DNA from: Microthrixaceae bacterium
GTDB lineage: Bacteria; Actinomycetota; Acidimicrobiia; Acidimicrobiales; Acidimicrobilacustridaceae
Length of the DNA: 41,269 nt
Reading direction: 5' to 3'
Assembly: GCA_947446975.1 (NCBI GenBank)
Contig: CANFHM010000017.1
Coordinates: 1 to 41,269 of the forward strand
Shown here: one piece after another, positions 16,622-24,788 of the stretch
Numbering within the stretch: the first letter of the stretch is position 1
Layout: every line of letters begins with the position of its first letter
Notes under the pieces: generated by a model
What the model was told of the DNA's origin: nothing
The model's database searches: none
Seen by the model: the letters and a program-made list of their open reading frames with translations, nothing else
Position numbers and translations under genes: made by a program

Positions 16622-18031
16622 TCAGACCCGCGACCGGGCGGCCGCCAATCGCCGGATGGTCTCGTCGCGACCGAGCACCTCGAGCGACTCGAACAGCGGC
16701 GGTCCGACCGTGCGACCGGTGACGGCCACGCGCACCGGCGCCTGCACCTTGCCCTTGGCCACGCCATGGGTCTCGGCATAGGAGAACAGGGCGGCGTCGA
16801 GTCCCGCGGCGGTCCAGTCGCACTCCGCGAACCCGGCCAGCGCGTGATCCAGCACCGCTGCAGCCAGATCCGGGGTCTTCACCATGACCTTCTGCCAGGA
16901 CTCCTCGTCGATCACCGGTTCGGCGGCGAAGACGAAGTCGACGAAGTCGGGGACCTCGGCGAGCAGCTTCACCCGCTCCTGCACGAGCGGGGCGAGCACC
17001 TCGAAGGTGGCGATGTCGAAGCGCTCGGGATCCCAGGGCGCATCGTCGAACAGCCAGCGGGTGGAACGCGAGACGAACTGCGGCAGCGACAGCGCCCGGA
17101 TGTACTCACCGTTGAAGTGCTGGAGCTTCTTCACGTCGAAGAACGCTCCGGACTTCCCCACATCGGCGATGTCGAACATGGCGACGATCTCGGCGAGCGG
17201 ACGGATCTCGACACCGTCGGAGGGTCCCCAGCCGAGCGTGGCGAGGTAGTTGACCATCGCCTCGGGGAGATAGCCGCGTTCGATGTAATCGCCGACGGAG
17301 ACGTCATCACGACGCTTCGAGAGCTTCTGGCGCTTCTCGTTCACGATGAGCGGGAGATGGGCGAAGATGAGCTCACCGGGCGCACCGAGGGCCGCACGCA
17401 GCAGCAGGACCTTCGGGGTGACGTTGATGAGATCCTCGCCACGGATCACGTGGGTGATCCCCTGATCGGCGTCGTCGACGGCGTTGGCCAGATGGAACAT
17501 CGGCGAACCGTTGGACCGCTGGACGACGAAGTCCTCGAGGTTGGCGTTGTCGAAGCTGACATGACCCCGGATGAGATCGTCGAACGCCGTGACGCCGTCG
17601 TCGGGCACCGCGAAGCGCACGACATGGCCCTCACCGGGACCGAGACCGAGGTGACGGCAGTGACTGTCGTAGCCGGGAGTGCCGCCACGGGCCTCGGCAC
17701 GGGCCTTCACGTCCTCCGAGGAGCAGGCGCACCAGTAGGCATCGCCCTGCGCCAGCAGGGTGTCGACGGCGGCGCTGTAGAGGTGTCCGCGCTCGGACTG
17801 GTGGACCGGGGTGCCGTCCCAGTCGAGACCCAGCCACTCGAGGGCCTGGAAGATCACATCGATGAGTTCCGGACGGGAGCGTTCGCCGTCGGTGTCCTCG
17901 ATGCGCAGCACGAACTCGCCGCCCATGCGGCGGGCGAACAGCCAGTTGAACAGCGCCGTGCGGGCACCGCCGATGTGCAGATAGCCGGTGGGCGACGGGG
18001 CGAAACGGACACGAACACCTGAGGAAGTCAC
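16622..18031 (-). CDS. gltX: Glutamyl-tRNA synthetase
   Basis: Class I aminoacyl-tRNA synthetase of 469 residues that charges tRNA(Glu), and in organisms relying on GatCAB also tRNA(Gln). The HIGH-type motif is HIGG (residues 19-22), RIEDTD follows, and the KMSKS-type motif is KLSKR (residues 236-240). Cys101, Cys103 and Cys125 sit in the region that binds zinc in some members. The start is GTG 18031, supported by a TACCAT box 7 nt upstream and by homology beginning at VRVRFAPSPTG; the open frame up to 18070 adds an unlikely extension. Whether it is discriminating cannot be judged from sequence alone. Confidence 0.95.
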   Translation of the reverse strand: MTSSGVRVRFAPSPTGYLHIGGARTALFNWLFARRMGGEFVLRIEDTDGERSRPELIDVIFQALEWLGLDWDGTPVHQSERGHLYSAAVDTLLAQGDAYWCACSSEDVKARAEARGGTPGYDSHCRHLGLGPGEGHVVRFAVPDDGVTAFDDLIRGHVSFDNANLEDFVVQRSNGSPMFHLANAVDDADQGITHVIRGEDLINVTPKVLLLRAALGAPGELIFAHLPLIVNEKRQKLSKRRDDVSVGDYIERGYLPEAMVNYLATLGWGPSDGVEIRPLAEIVAMFDIADVGKSGAFFDVKKLQHFNGEYIRALSLPQFVSRSTRWLFDDAPWDPERFDIATFEVLAPLVQERVKLLAEVPDFVDFVFAAEPVIDEESWQKVMVKTPDLAAAVLDHALAGFAECDWTAAGLDAALFSYAETHGVAKGKVQAPVRVAVTGRTVGPPLFESLEVLGRDETIRRLAAARSRV

Positions 18032-18038
18032 GAGGGCG

Positions 18039-18044
18039 ATGGTA
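18039..18044 (-). promoter_or_regulatory. -10 element for leaderless gltX mRNA
   Basis: TACCAT on the minus strand, 7 nt before the GTG start. No Shine-Dalgarno sequence is present. No clear -35. Confidence 0.45.
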
Positions 18045-18145
18045 CCGTCGGGCTCCACCCGCCCCCCCATTCGCCCCCGTGATCATCAAGACTTCCGAGA
18101 TGTCCACCGCGAGCGAACCGGCGGCCCACCGGCGATGAGGATCCC

Positions 18146-19081
18146 ATGACCACCACCGCACATCCGTCCGATCCCCACCACGACGCAGCACCGCGCCGCC
18201 GGACGGCGCGCCGGCGCACCACCCCGCGCAGCTCCGCCCTGAGTACCGTCGTGATCTGTGTCGCGCTCGTGGTGTCGTTGACGGCTGCGTCGTGCTCCTC
18301 GAGCAGCACGAAGGCCGCCCCGGCCCCCGAGGCGACCACCACCACGACCCAGTCGCCGTATGCGACCACCATCGCCAACGTGAAGGGCCGCACCATCGAG
18401 GTGCTCGAGAACGATCCCTCCGGAGCGACCTCGACCACCACCCTCGATCCCACCGCCCCGACCAGCACCCTGCCTCCCATCCCGCGCAGCAGCCTCAACT
18501 CCGCCGGGGTCAAGAAGACCGACAGGGGCTTCGAGTTCAGCAACCCCACCTACTTCCGCAATCCGCTGGTGTTCGATGTGATCGAGAAGCAGGGCGACTG
18601 GATCAAGGTGCTGATCCCGGTGCGTCCCAACCACACCGTGGGCTGGGTGAAGGCCTCCGATGTCGCGCTCACCACCACCGACTTCCGCTTCGAGCTCGAT
18701 CTCTCGAAGTTCCACCTCACCGTGTTCAAGGGCGCCGAGGTGTTCGCCGAGACCGACGTCGTCATCGGTCGGCCCAACACCCCCACCCCGGTCGGTCGCT
18801 TCTACCTGCTCGAGAAGATCAAGCAGAACGACCCCAACGGCGTGTACGGCACCTGGATCTTCGCCACCAACGGCTACAGCGAGGCGCTCGACACCTTCAA
18901 CGGCGGACTTCCAGTCATCGCCTTCCATGGCACGAACCAGCCGCAGCTCATCGGCACCCAGTCCTCCAATGGCTGCGTGCGCATGCCCAACGACATCGCC
19001 GACAAGCTCTCCGAGGCCGTGCCCGCAGGAACGCCCATCGACATCGTCAGCGCGGCCGGAGCCGCCTCCAGCCCGCTGTGA
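18146..19081 (+). CDS. L,D-transpeptidase (YkuD), membrane-anchored
   Basis: Envelope enzyme of 311 residues that forms 3-3 crosslinks in peptidoglycan or attaches proteins to it. A basic N-terminus (RRRTARRRTTPR) precedes a hydrophobic helix (about residues 31-48) ending in AASC at Cys50, an imperfect lipobox, so the protein is either a lipoprotein or anchored by this helix. A Thr/Ser/Pro-rich linker leads to a small SH3-like segment (VLIPVRPNHTVGWVKASDV) and the YkuD domain with His261 in FHGTN and catalytic Cys277 in SSNGCVRM (usual form SHGCIRM). Its stop abuts the stop of the convergent gene with no gap. Confidence 0.9.
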   Translation: MTTTAHPSDPHHDAAPRRRTARRRTTPRSSALSTVVICVALVVSLTAASCSSSSTKAAPAPEATTTTTQSPYATTIANVKGRTIEVLENDPSGATSTTTLDPTAPTSTLPPIPRSSLNSAGVKKTDRGFEFSNPTYFRNPLVFDVIEKQGDWIKVLIPVRPNHTVGWVKASDVALTTTDFRFELDLSKFHLTVFKGAEVFAETDVVIGRPNTPTPVGRFYLLEKIKQNDPNGVYGTWIFATNGYSEALDTFNGGLPVIAFHGTNQPQLIGTQSSNGCVRMPNDIADKLSEAVPAGTPIDIVSAAGAASSPL

Positions 19082-19639
19082 TCAGTGGGCGTCGCCGTGG
19101 GTGCTGGCGATGATCGCCTCGGCGGTGGCCAGCACCATGGCCGGCGTGGTGCGCACCACATCGGCGACCTGATCCACGGTCATGCGCAGCACATCGTCGG
19201 ACATGGCGTCGACGATCGCCCGGCGCTCGAAGTAGTGATGCGAGCTGGCCACGGCGGCGAACACCTGTGACCGGATGGCCAGCAGTTCATCGGCCACCGG
19301 AGCCAGGAAGCCCCAGAAGGTGAGTGCCAGGGTGAGATCGCCGAGGATCGGCGCCCGCCCGTAGAGCGCTGACCGGCGCATGGCGATGGCGAGACATCCG
19401 GCCAGGGCATCGGCCTCGGACTCGGCGGGGCCCAGCACGAGGCGACCCTCGAAGATGCGGGCGAGATGCAGCGCATAGCCCTGATCAGGACCGGGGGAAC
19501 CGAGTCGGGGGCCGGCGGGCTGACGGCCCTGCAGTTCGGCAGGACGGTCGGCGAGCCAGGACTCGTTGCGTCGGGGCGGCGAGGAATAGGTGCGGACCAG
19601 TTCGTCGACGGGCTTCGGTACGTAGTCAGGAGCAGCCAT
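19082..19639 (-). CDS. Unknown protein, last gene of leuB-ilvE-cimA run
   Basis: Protein of 185 residues without a recognised family. The N-terminal 55 residues are polar and Pro/Arg-rich; the rest looks alpha-helical (LGDLTLALTFWGFLAPVADELLAIRSQVFAAVASSHHYFERRAIVDAM), followed by a short acidic helix ending VLATAEAIIAS. Some helices are hydrophobic, but none is a clear transmembrane segment. It lies 12 nt after cimA on the same strand, with no terminator between, so it should be co-transcribed with branched-chain amino-acid genes. Function unknown. Confidence 0.75.
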   Translation of the reverse strand: MAAPDYVPKPVDELVRTYSSPPRRNESWLADRPAELQGRQPAGPRLGSPGPDQGYALHLARIFEGRLVLGPAESEADALAGCLAIAMRRSALYGRAPILGDLTLALTFWGFLAPVADELLAIRSQVFAAVASSHHYFERRAIVDAMSDDVLRMTVDQVADVVRTTPAMVLATAEAIIASTHGDAH

Positions 19640-19651
19640 GATGGGTGGAAT

Positions 19652-21274
19652 CTACTCCCCCGCGTGCAGCAGGCCGAACTGCAGGGAGTCGACCAGCGCC
19701 TGCCAGGAGGCCTCGATCACGTTGCTGTCGACACCGACGGTGGTCCAGACACGGTCGCCGTCGGTGGAATCGATGAGCACCCGCACGACCGCTCCGGTGG
19801 CGGCACCGCCGTCGACGACCCGGACCTTGAAATCGGTGAGATGGATCCGGGCCAGTGCCGGATGGGCGTCGGTGAGCGCCGCCCGCACGGCGGAGTCGAG
19901 GGCGTTGACGGGGCCGTTGCCCTCACCCTCGGCGCGCACCTGCTCGCCTCCGGTGCGCAGGGAGACCCGCGCCCGGGTGGTGATCACGGGTTCCTCCGAG
20001 CCCGAGGCCGCACCCTCGAGATGTTCGCTCGTGACTTCGTAGCTCTCGATCTCGAAGAACTCCTGCACCCAGCCGGCGGCCCGGCGCATCCGCAGTTCGA
20101 GGGACGCATCGGCGGACTCGAACAGCCAGCCCTCCGATTCGAGGGTCTTGAGCTGCTCGGAGAGCTCACCGGAGGTCCTGGCGTCGATCTCGACCCCGAA
20201 CTCCTCGGCCTTCATGGCCATGCCGGCCCGACCACCGAGATCGGAGACCAGCACCCGGGTGTGGTTGCCCACCACGGCGGGATCGATGTGCTCGTAGGTG
20301 GCACCCCCAGCCCGACCGAGCGCCGACGTGTGCAGCCCTCCCTTGTGGGCGAACGCAGACTGACCGACGAAGGGGTCGGCCGGATGCGGCGGCAGGTTCA
20401 CGAGTTCGGCGACGCGATGGCTGACCACCGTGAGCCGCTCGAGATGACCCTCCGGCAACGTGGCCACCCCGAGCTTGAGGGTGAGATCCGGGATGACGGT
20501 CATGAGGTTGGCGTTGCCGGTGCGCTCGCCGTAGCCGTTGACCGTGCCCTGCACCTGGGTGGCACCGCCGAGCACGGCGGCGATCGAGTTGGCCACCGCA
20601 CAGCCGGAGTCGTTCTGGGTGTGGATGCCCACTGCGGTGTTCTGACCGAGGAAGGACACGACCTCACCGGTGATGCGCTGCACCTCATGGGGCAGGGAGC
20701 CGCCGTTGGTGTCACACAGCACCACGCAGTCGGCCCCGTTGACCATAGCGGCCTCGAGCACGCGCAGGGCGAACTCGGCGTTGGCCTTGTAGCCGTCGAA
20801 GAAATGCTCGGCGTCGAAGAACACCCGGAGCCCCTCGCGCTTGAGGAACGCCACGGATTCGCCCACCATGGCCACGCCCTCATCGAGCGTGGTGCGCAGC
20901 GCCTCGAGGACGTGGAAGTCCCAGCTCTTGCCCACGATGCACGCGGTGGAGGTGCCGGCCTCGATCAGGGCTGCCAGCGTGGGATCGACATCGACCTTGC
21001 CCGCCGGGCGCCGGGTGGAACCGAACGCCACGAGCTCGGCGGTGCGAAGCGTGAGCTCCTTCGGGGCCCGGGCGAAGAACTCGGCATCCTTGGGGTTGGC
21101 CTGCGGATAGCCGCCCTCGATCCAGCGCACGCCGAGGTACTCGAGCTGTTCGGCGACGCGCAGCTTGTCGTCGACCGTGAGCGAGATGCCCTCGAACTGG
21201 GCACCGTCGCGGAGCGTCGTGTCGAAGATCTCGACCGAGGATGGCAGCGCCCGGAGGGCGTCGTCAGCGGACAT
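19652..21274 (-). CDS. cimA: (R)-citramalate synthase
   Basis: Condenses acetyl-CoA with pyruvate to citramalate, the first step of the threonine-independent route to isoleucine. The protein has 540 residues, the length of the long CimA type (TIGR00977). The catalytic barrel opens with FDTTLRDGAQ (Asp18, Arg22, Asp23), then EGGYPQANPKD, CDTNGG, HTQNDSGCAVANS and NGYGERTGNAN. The C-terminal half is the LeuA-type allosteric domain. GAQFEG, where LeuA has GEQSPG, is a CimA feature. It overlaps ilvE by 11 nt. No ilvA is in the window, so citramalate may feed LeuCD and LeuB here. Confidence 0.93.
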   Translation of the reverse strand: MSADDALRALPSSVEIFDTTLRDGAQFEGISLTVDDKLRVAEQLEYLGVRWIEGGYPQANPKDAEFFARAPKELTLRTAELVAFGSTRRPAGKVDVDPTLAALIEAGTSTACIVGKSWDFHVLEALRTTLDEGVAMVGESVAFLKREGLRVFFDAEHFFDGYKANAEFALRVLEAAMVNGADCVVLCDTNGGSLPHEVQRITGEVVSFLGQNTAVGIHTQNDSGCAVANSIAAVLGGATQVQGTVNGYGERTGNANLMTVIPDLTLKLGVATLPEGHLERLTVVSHRVAELVNLPPHPADPFVGQSAFAHKGGLHTSALGRAGGATYEHIDPAVVGNHTRVLVSDLGGRAGMAMKAEEFGVEIDARTSGELSEQLKTLESEGWLFESADASLELRMRRAAGWVQEFFEIESYEVTSEHLEGAASGSEEPVITTRARVSLRTGGEQVRAEGEGNGPVNALDSAVRAALTDAHPALARIHLTDFKVRVVDGGAATGAVVRVLIDSTDGDRVWTTVGVDSNVIEASWQALVDSLQFGLLHAGE

Positions 21275-22181
21275 GCTCCAACCAACCCATGTACTTCTCG
21301 GTCTGGCCCCGCACGGCCTTCCCGTACTGCTCGGCGATGGCGAGCGTCATCGGGCCCGGGCACGGGATGCTGCGATCGTCGACGGAGTTCACCGCGGAGA
21401 TCTCGGCGGCCGTGCCGCACAGGAACATCTCCTCGCAGATGTAGAGGTCGCTGCGGGTGAGCACCTCACGACGGACCTCGAGACCGAGATCGTTGGCGAT
21501 GGTGGTGACGGTGTCCTGGGTGAGTCCCTCGAGCGCACCCGACGCGATGGGCGGGGTGAGCAGGATGCCGCCGCGCACCACGAAGATGTTCTCGCCGGTG
21601 CACTCCGAGATGGTGCCCTCCGGGCTGAGCATGACGGCTTCGTCGTACCCGGCCTTGAGCGCCTCGACCTTGGCGAGCGAGGAGTTCACGTAGTTGCCCG
21701 TGGTCTTGGCCGCCGGCGGCATCGAGTTGTGATCGTGACGCATCCAGGAGGAGATCTTCAGACGGATGCCCTCGGTGAGACCGTGATCGCCGAGATAGGC
21801 GCCCCACGGCCAGCAGGCGATGGCGACATCGACCGAGCAGGGCAGCGTGTTGAGGCCCATCTCGCCGTAGCCGTAGTAGGCGATGGGACGGATGTACGCC
21901 GAGGGCAGACCGGAGGCGGCGACGACATCCTTGGTGGCCTGCACCAGCTCCTCGACGGAGTAGGGCATGTCCATCCCCATGATCTTCGCCGAGTTGTGCA
22001 GCCGCTTCATGTGCTCGGTGAGACGGAACACCGCCGGACCATCCGGCGTCTCGTAGGCACGGATGCCCTCGAACACGCCCATGCCGTAGTGCAGCGAGTG
22101 GGTGAGGATGTGGATGTTGGCGTCGGCCCAGTCGACGAGTTCGCCGTTCATCCAGATCTTGTGGGTCGGTGTGATGGGCAT
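21264..22181 (-). CDS. ilvE: Branched-chain amino acid aminotransferase
   Basis: PLP enzyme of fold type IV, 305 residues, making the final transamination to leucine, isoleucine and valine. The family opening KIWMNGELVDWADANIHILTHSLHYGMGVFEGIRAY is complete, the PLP lysine is Lys159 in AAKTTGNYVNS, and EGTISECTGENIF is the phosphate-binding region. The ATG follows a GAGGGA ribosome site at good spacing; an upstream extension in frame is low-complexity. It lies between leuB (64 nt upstream) and cimA (11-nt overlap). Confidence 0.95.
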   Translation of the reverse strand: MPITPTHKIWMNGELVDWADANIHILTHSLHYGMGVFEGIRAYETPDGPAVFRLTEHMKRLHNSAKIMGMDMPYSVEELVQATKDVVAASGLPSAYIRPIAYYGYGEMGLNTLPCSVDVAIACWPWGAYLGDHGLTEGIRLKISSWMRHDHNSMPPAAKTTGNYVNSSLAKVEALKAGYDEAVMLSPEGTISECTGENIFVVRGGILLTPPIASGALEGLTQDTVTTIANDLGLEVRREVLTRSDLYICEEMFLCGTAAEISAVNSVDDRSIPCPGPMTLAIAEQYGKAVRGQTEKYMGWLEHVR

Positions 22182-22245
22182 GGTTCCCTCAGGTGTGCAG
22201 GAGGCGAATCGGTTCGATTGCGGGAAGCGGTTCGGAGCGGATGGA

Positions 22246-23226
22246 TCAGAGACGAGCGGCCACGAGATCGCCGACCTCGGTGGTGGATCCGACGAGCGAG
22301 GCGGTGTCGGCGCAGGCGGCACGGATGCGTGCGCCGGCGTCGGTCTCACCGAGGAACTCGAGCATCATCGCCGCCGACAGGATGGCGGCGACCGGGTTGG
22401 CCAGGTTCTGTCCGGCGATGTCGGGGGCCGAGCCGTGCACCGGTTCGAACATCGACGGGCTGGTGCGATCAGGGTTCAGGTTGCCCGAGGATGCGAACCC
22501 GATGCCGCCGGACACGGCGCCGGCGAGGTCGGTGAGGATGTCGCCGAACAGGTTGTCGGTGACGATCACGTCGTAGCGCTGGGGGTTCTCAACGAAGTAG
22601 ATGCAGGCGGCATCGACATGGTTGTAGGCCGTGGTCACACCCGGGTACTCGGCGGCGACCTCGTTGAAGGTGCGGTCCCAGAGATCCCCGGCGAAGGTCA
22701 GGACGTTGGTCTTGTGGACCATGGTCAGATGCTTGCGCTCACGCGATGCGGCGAGTTCGAAGGCGTAGCGGATGCAGCGTTCGACACCCATACGGGTGTT
22801 GACCGACCCCTGGGTGGCGACCTCGGCGGGGGTGCCGCGCCGCAGGAACCCGCCCTCACCGGCGTAGGTGCCCTCGGTGTTCTCACGGATCACGATGAAG
22901 TCATGCGAGCCGTCGGGGGCGAGGAACGGGCGCTGGTTGACATACAGATCGAGGTCGAAACGCATCTTGAGCAGCAGCCCGCGCTCGATGACGCCGGGAG
23001 GCACGTCGGGGGTTCCGACAGCGCCGAGCAGCAGGGCGTCGAGGCCGCGCCATTCGGCGATGGTCTCGTCGGTGAGGACCACGCCGTCGCGCAGGTAGCG
23101 CTCGCCGCCGAGGTCGTAGTCCACCGTGTCGAGGGAGACACCGGCGGCGGCGATGACCTTTAGCGCCTCGGGGATGACCTCATGGCCGATTCCGTCGCCG
23201 GGGATGACACCGATCTTGTAGCTCAC
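22246..23226 (-). CDS. leuB: 3-isopropylmalate dehydrogenase
   Basis: NAD-dependent oxidative decarboxylase of 326 residues, third step of leucine synthesis; it can also act on 3-methylmalate from the citramalate route. [14 protein letters not shown] opens the protein, [14 protein letters not shown] and the Lys of VHKTNVL are in the active site, and [29 protein letters not shown] carries the metal-binding aspartates. The compact length fits the actinobacterial LeuB type. The start is GTG with GGAG 7 nt upstream. A TAGGAT box at 23341-23346 (minus) could start its transcript about 107 nt upstream; no leader peptide is visible in that leader. Confidence 0.94.
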   Translation of the reverse strand: MSYKIGVIPGDGIGHEVIPEALKVIAAAGVSLDTVDYDLGGERYLRDGVVLTDETIAEWRGLDALLLGAVGTPDVPPGVIERGLLLKMRFDLDLYVNQRPFLAPDGSHDFIVIRENTEGTYAGEGGFLRRGTPAEVATQGSVNTRMGVERCIRYAFELAASRERKHLTMVHKTNVLTFAGDLWDRTFNEVAAEYPGVTTAYNHVDAACIYFVENPQRYDVIVTDNLFGDILTDLAGAVSGGIGFASSGNLNPDRTSPSMFEPVHGSAPDIAGQNLANPVAAILSAAMMLEFLGETDAGARIRAACADTASLVGSTTEVGDLVAARL

Positions 23227-23390
23227 GTCTGCTCCAGTGGAAGACCGCGCCGGGCGCGGCAGGGGATGCTGCAGGGGTCCTTCGAGGGGTCCGGACGCGC
23301 CGTTGCGCCGAGTGCGCGCGCAGGGGCCGGGAGACCGGCGATCCTAGCCGGGCCGCCCCGGGTGCCTGTAGTGGGAATGGGCCCGGCCGC

Positions 23391-23396
23391 TAGCAT
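23391..23396 (+). promoter_or_regulatory. -10 element for greA
   Basis: TAGCAT lies 8 nt before the greA ATG, so the transcript would have at most about 2 leader bases. No clear -35 and no Shine-Dalgarno sequence. Confidence 0.45.
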
Positions 23397-23404
23397 CTGC
23401 CCCC

Positions 23405-23872
23405 ATGGCCGACGTGCAGCACCTCTCCCAAGCGACCTTCGACCGCCTCAAGGCGGAGCATCTGCAGCTCTCCACCGTCGAGCGGATCGACATCGCCCGA
23501 AAGATCCAGAGCGCCCGCGAGCTCGGCGATCTCTCCGAGAACGGCGACTACCACGCCGCTCGTGAGGAGCAGGGCAAGATGGAGGCCCGCATCCGCCATC
23601 TCGAGGCCGTGCTCGAGAACGCCGAGATCGTCGAGGCCTCCGACACCGATGAGGTCCGCCCGGGTGTCATCGTCTCGATCTGCTACGAGGGCGACGACGA
23701 GCCGGAGCGCTATCTCATCGGCTCGATCGAGGAGCGCAGCGATCAGGTCGAGACCCTCACCGTCGGGTCCCCACTGGGTCAGGCGCTGCTCGGCGCCAAG
23801 GTCGACGACATCGTCGGCTTCGAGGCGCCCGGCGGGATCCTCAACGTCAGAATCGTCGCGATCGAGGTCTGA
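23405..23872 (+). CDS. greA: Transcription elongation factor GreA
   Basis: Binds the RNA polymerase secondary channel and stimulates cleavage of backtracked RNA. The protein has 155 residues: an N-terminal coiled coil with the signature ARELGDLSENGDYHAAREEQ, whose acidic tip (DLSENGDY) reaches the active site, then an FKBP-like C-terminal domain ending in SPLGQALLGAKVDDIVGFEAPGG. It is divergent from leuB. The alpha/beta hydrolase gene follows directly. Confidence 0.94.
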   Translation: MADVQHLSQATFDRLKAEHLQLSTVERIDIARKIQSARELGDLSENGDYHAAREEQGKMEARIRHLEAVLENAEIVEASDTDEVRPGVIVSICYEGDDEPERYLIGSIEERSDQVETLTVGSPLGQALLGAKVDDIVGFEAPGGILNVRIVAIEV

Positions 23873-23957
23873 CATAACCACCGAGCCGCTCGCCCTCGAA
23901 CCCGACGGTGCCGAACCCGGCCCCGCTGCCGAGCGGGCGCCGTTCCCCACGCCCGGC

Positions 23958-24788
23958 ATGCCCGAGGGACGGCCCGTGGAGCTCCCCGGCCGCGGCACCA
24001 CCTTCGTCCGGGAGGCCACCGGCCCCGTCGGGGCTCCCACCCTGCTGCTGCTGCACGGCTGGACGGCCAACTCGGCGGTGAACTGGTTCGCCACCTACGC
24101 CCCGCTCGCCGAGCACTTCAACGTCATCGCCATGGACCATCGCGGTCACGGGTACGGGCTGCGCACCTGGAAGCCGTTCCAGCTCGAGGACTGCGCCGAC
24201 GACGCCGTGGCCCTGCTCGACGAACTCGGTCTCGATCAGGTCATCCCCGTCGGGTACTCGATGGGAGGTCCCGTGGCCCAACTCATCTGGCGTCGCCATC
24301 GCGAGCGCGTCTCGGGCCTCGTGCTGTGTGCCACGGCCTCGAAGTTCCGCGAGCATCGGGCCGAGGGTCTGCTCACCGCTGCGGTCGCCGCCGTCTCGGG
24401 CACGCTGCGCGTCACCCCTGACACCGCACTCGATCGGCTCTTCGAACGATTCATCAGTCCCCGGTACGAGCACACGCCGCTCGGTCAGTGGGCACTCGAA
24501 CAGCAGAAGCTCAACGACTTCCACACGATCGTCGAGGCCGGCCATGCCGTCGCCTCGTTCGACTCACGCCACTGGGTGCATGAGATCGGCGTGCCCACCA
24601 GTCTCGTGGCCACCACCGATGACACCACGGTGCAGCCCGAGCGCCAGGCCCTGCTCGCCGACGCCATCGCCGGGGCCGAGGTGTTCACGGTGGTCGGGCC
24701 TCACGATGTCTGTGCCACCCGACCCGAGGCGTTCGTGCCCCCGCTGGTCGAGGCCTGCCTCTCGGTGACCCGACGCACCCAGTCGTAG
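23958..24788 (+). CDS. Alpha/beta hydrolase
   Basis: Hydrolase of 276 residues from the chosen start. Oxyanion loop HGWTAN, then DHRGHG, nucleophile Ser101 in GYSMGG, and a late His in GPHDVCA complete the fold; the acid is likely in ATTDDTT. Substrate unknown; an ester or lactone hydrolase is typical. The start is uncertain. The only standard start codon downstream of greA is ATG 23958, which lacks a ribosome site. An ATA at 23874, one base after the greA stop and 6 nt after GAGG, would add 28 residues beginning (M)TTEPLALEPDG and looks like the natural position. The 3' end overlaps the convergent esterase gene by 88 bp. Confidence 0.82.
   Translation: MPEGRPVELPGRGTTFVREATGPVGAPTLLLLHGWTANSAVNWFATYAPLAEHFNVIAMDHRGHGYGLRTWKPFQLEDCADDAVALLDELGLDQVIPVGYSMGGPVAQLIWRRHRERVSGLVLCATASKFREHRAEGLLTAAVAAVSGTLRVTPDTALDRLFERFISPRYEHTPLGQWALEQQKLNDFHTIVEAGHAVASFDSRHWVHEIGVPTSLVATTDDTTVQPERQALLADAIAGAEVFTVVGPHDVCATRPEAFVPPLVEACLSVTRRTQS

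Noticed and set aside
19466-21460. A 664-codon plus-strand open frame opposite cimA.
   Set aside because: Antisense shadow of cimA; no recognisable domain and biased toward Gly/His/Glu/Arg.
23227-23404. Possible attenuator before leuB, by analogy with leuA.
   Set aside because: The leader region has no ATG-started frame with Leu, Ile or Val runs and no hairpin with a T-run.
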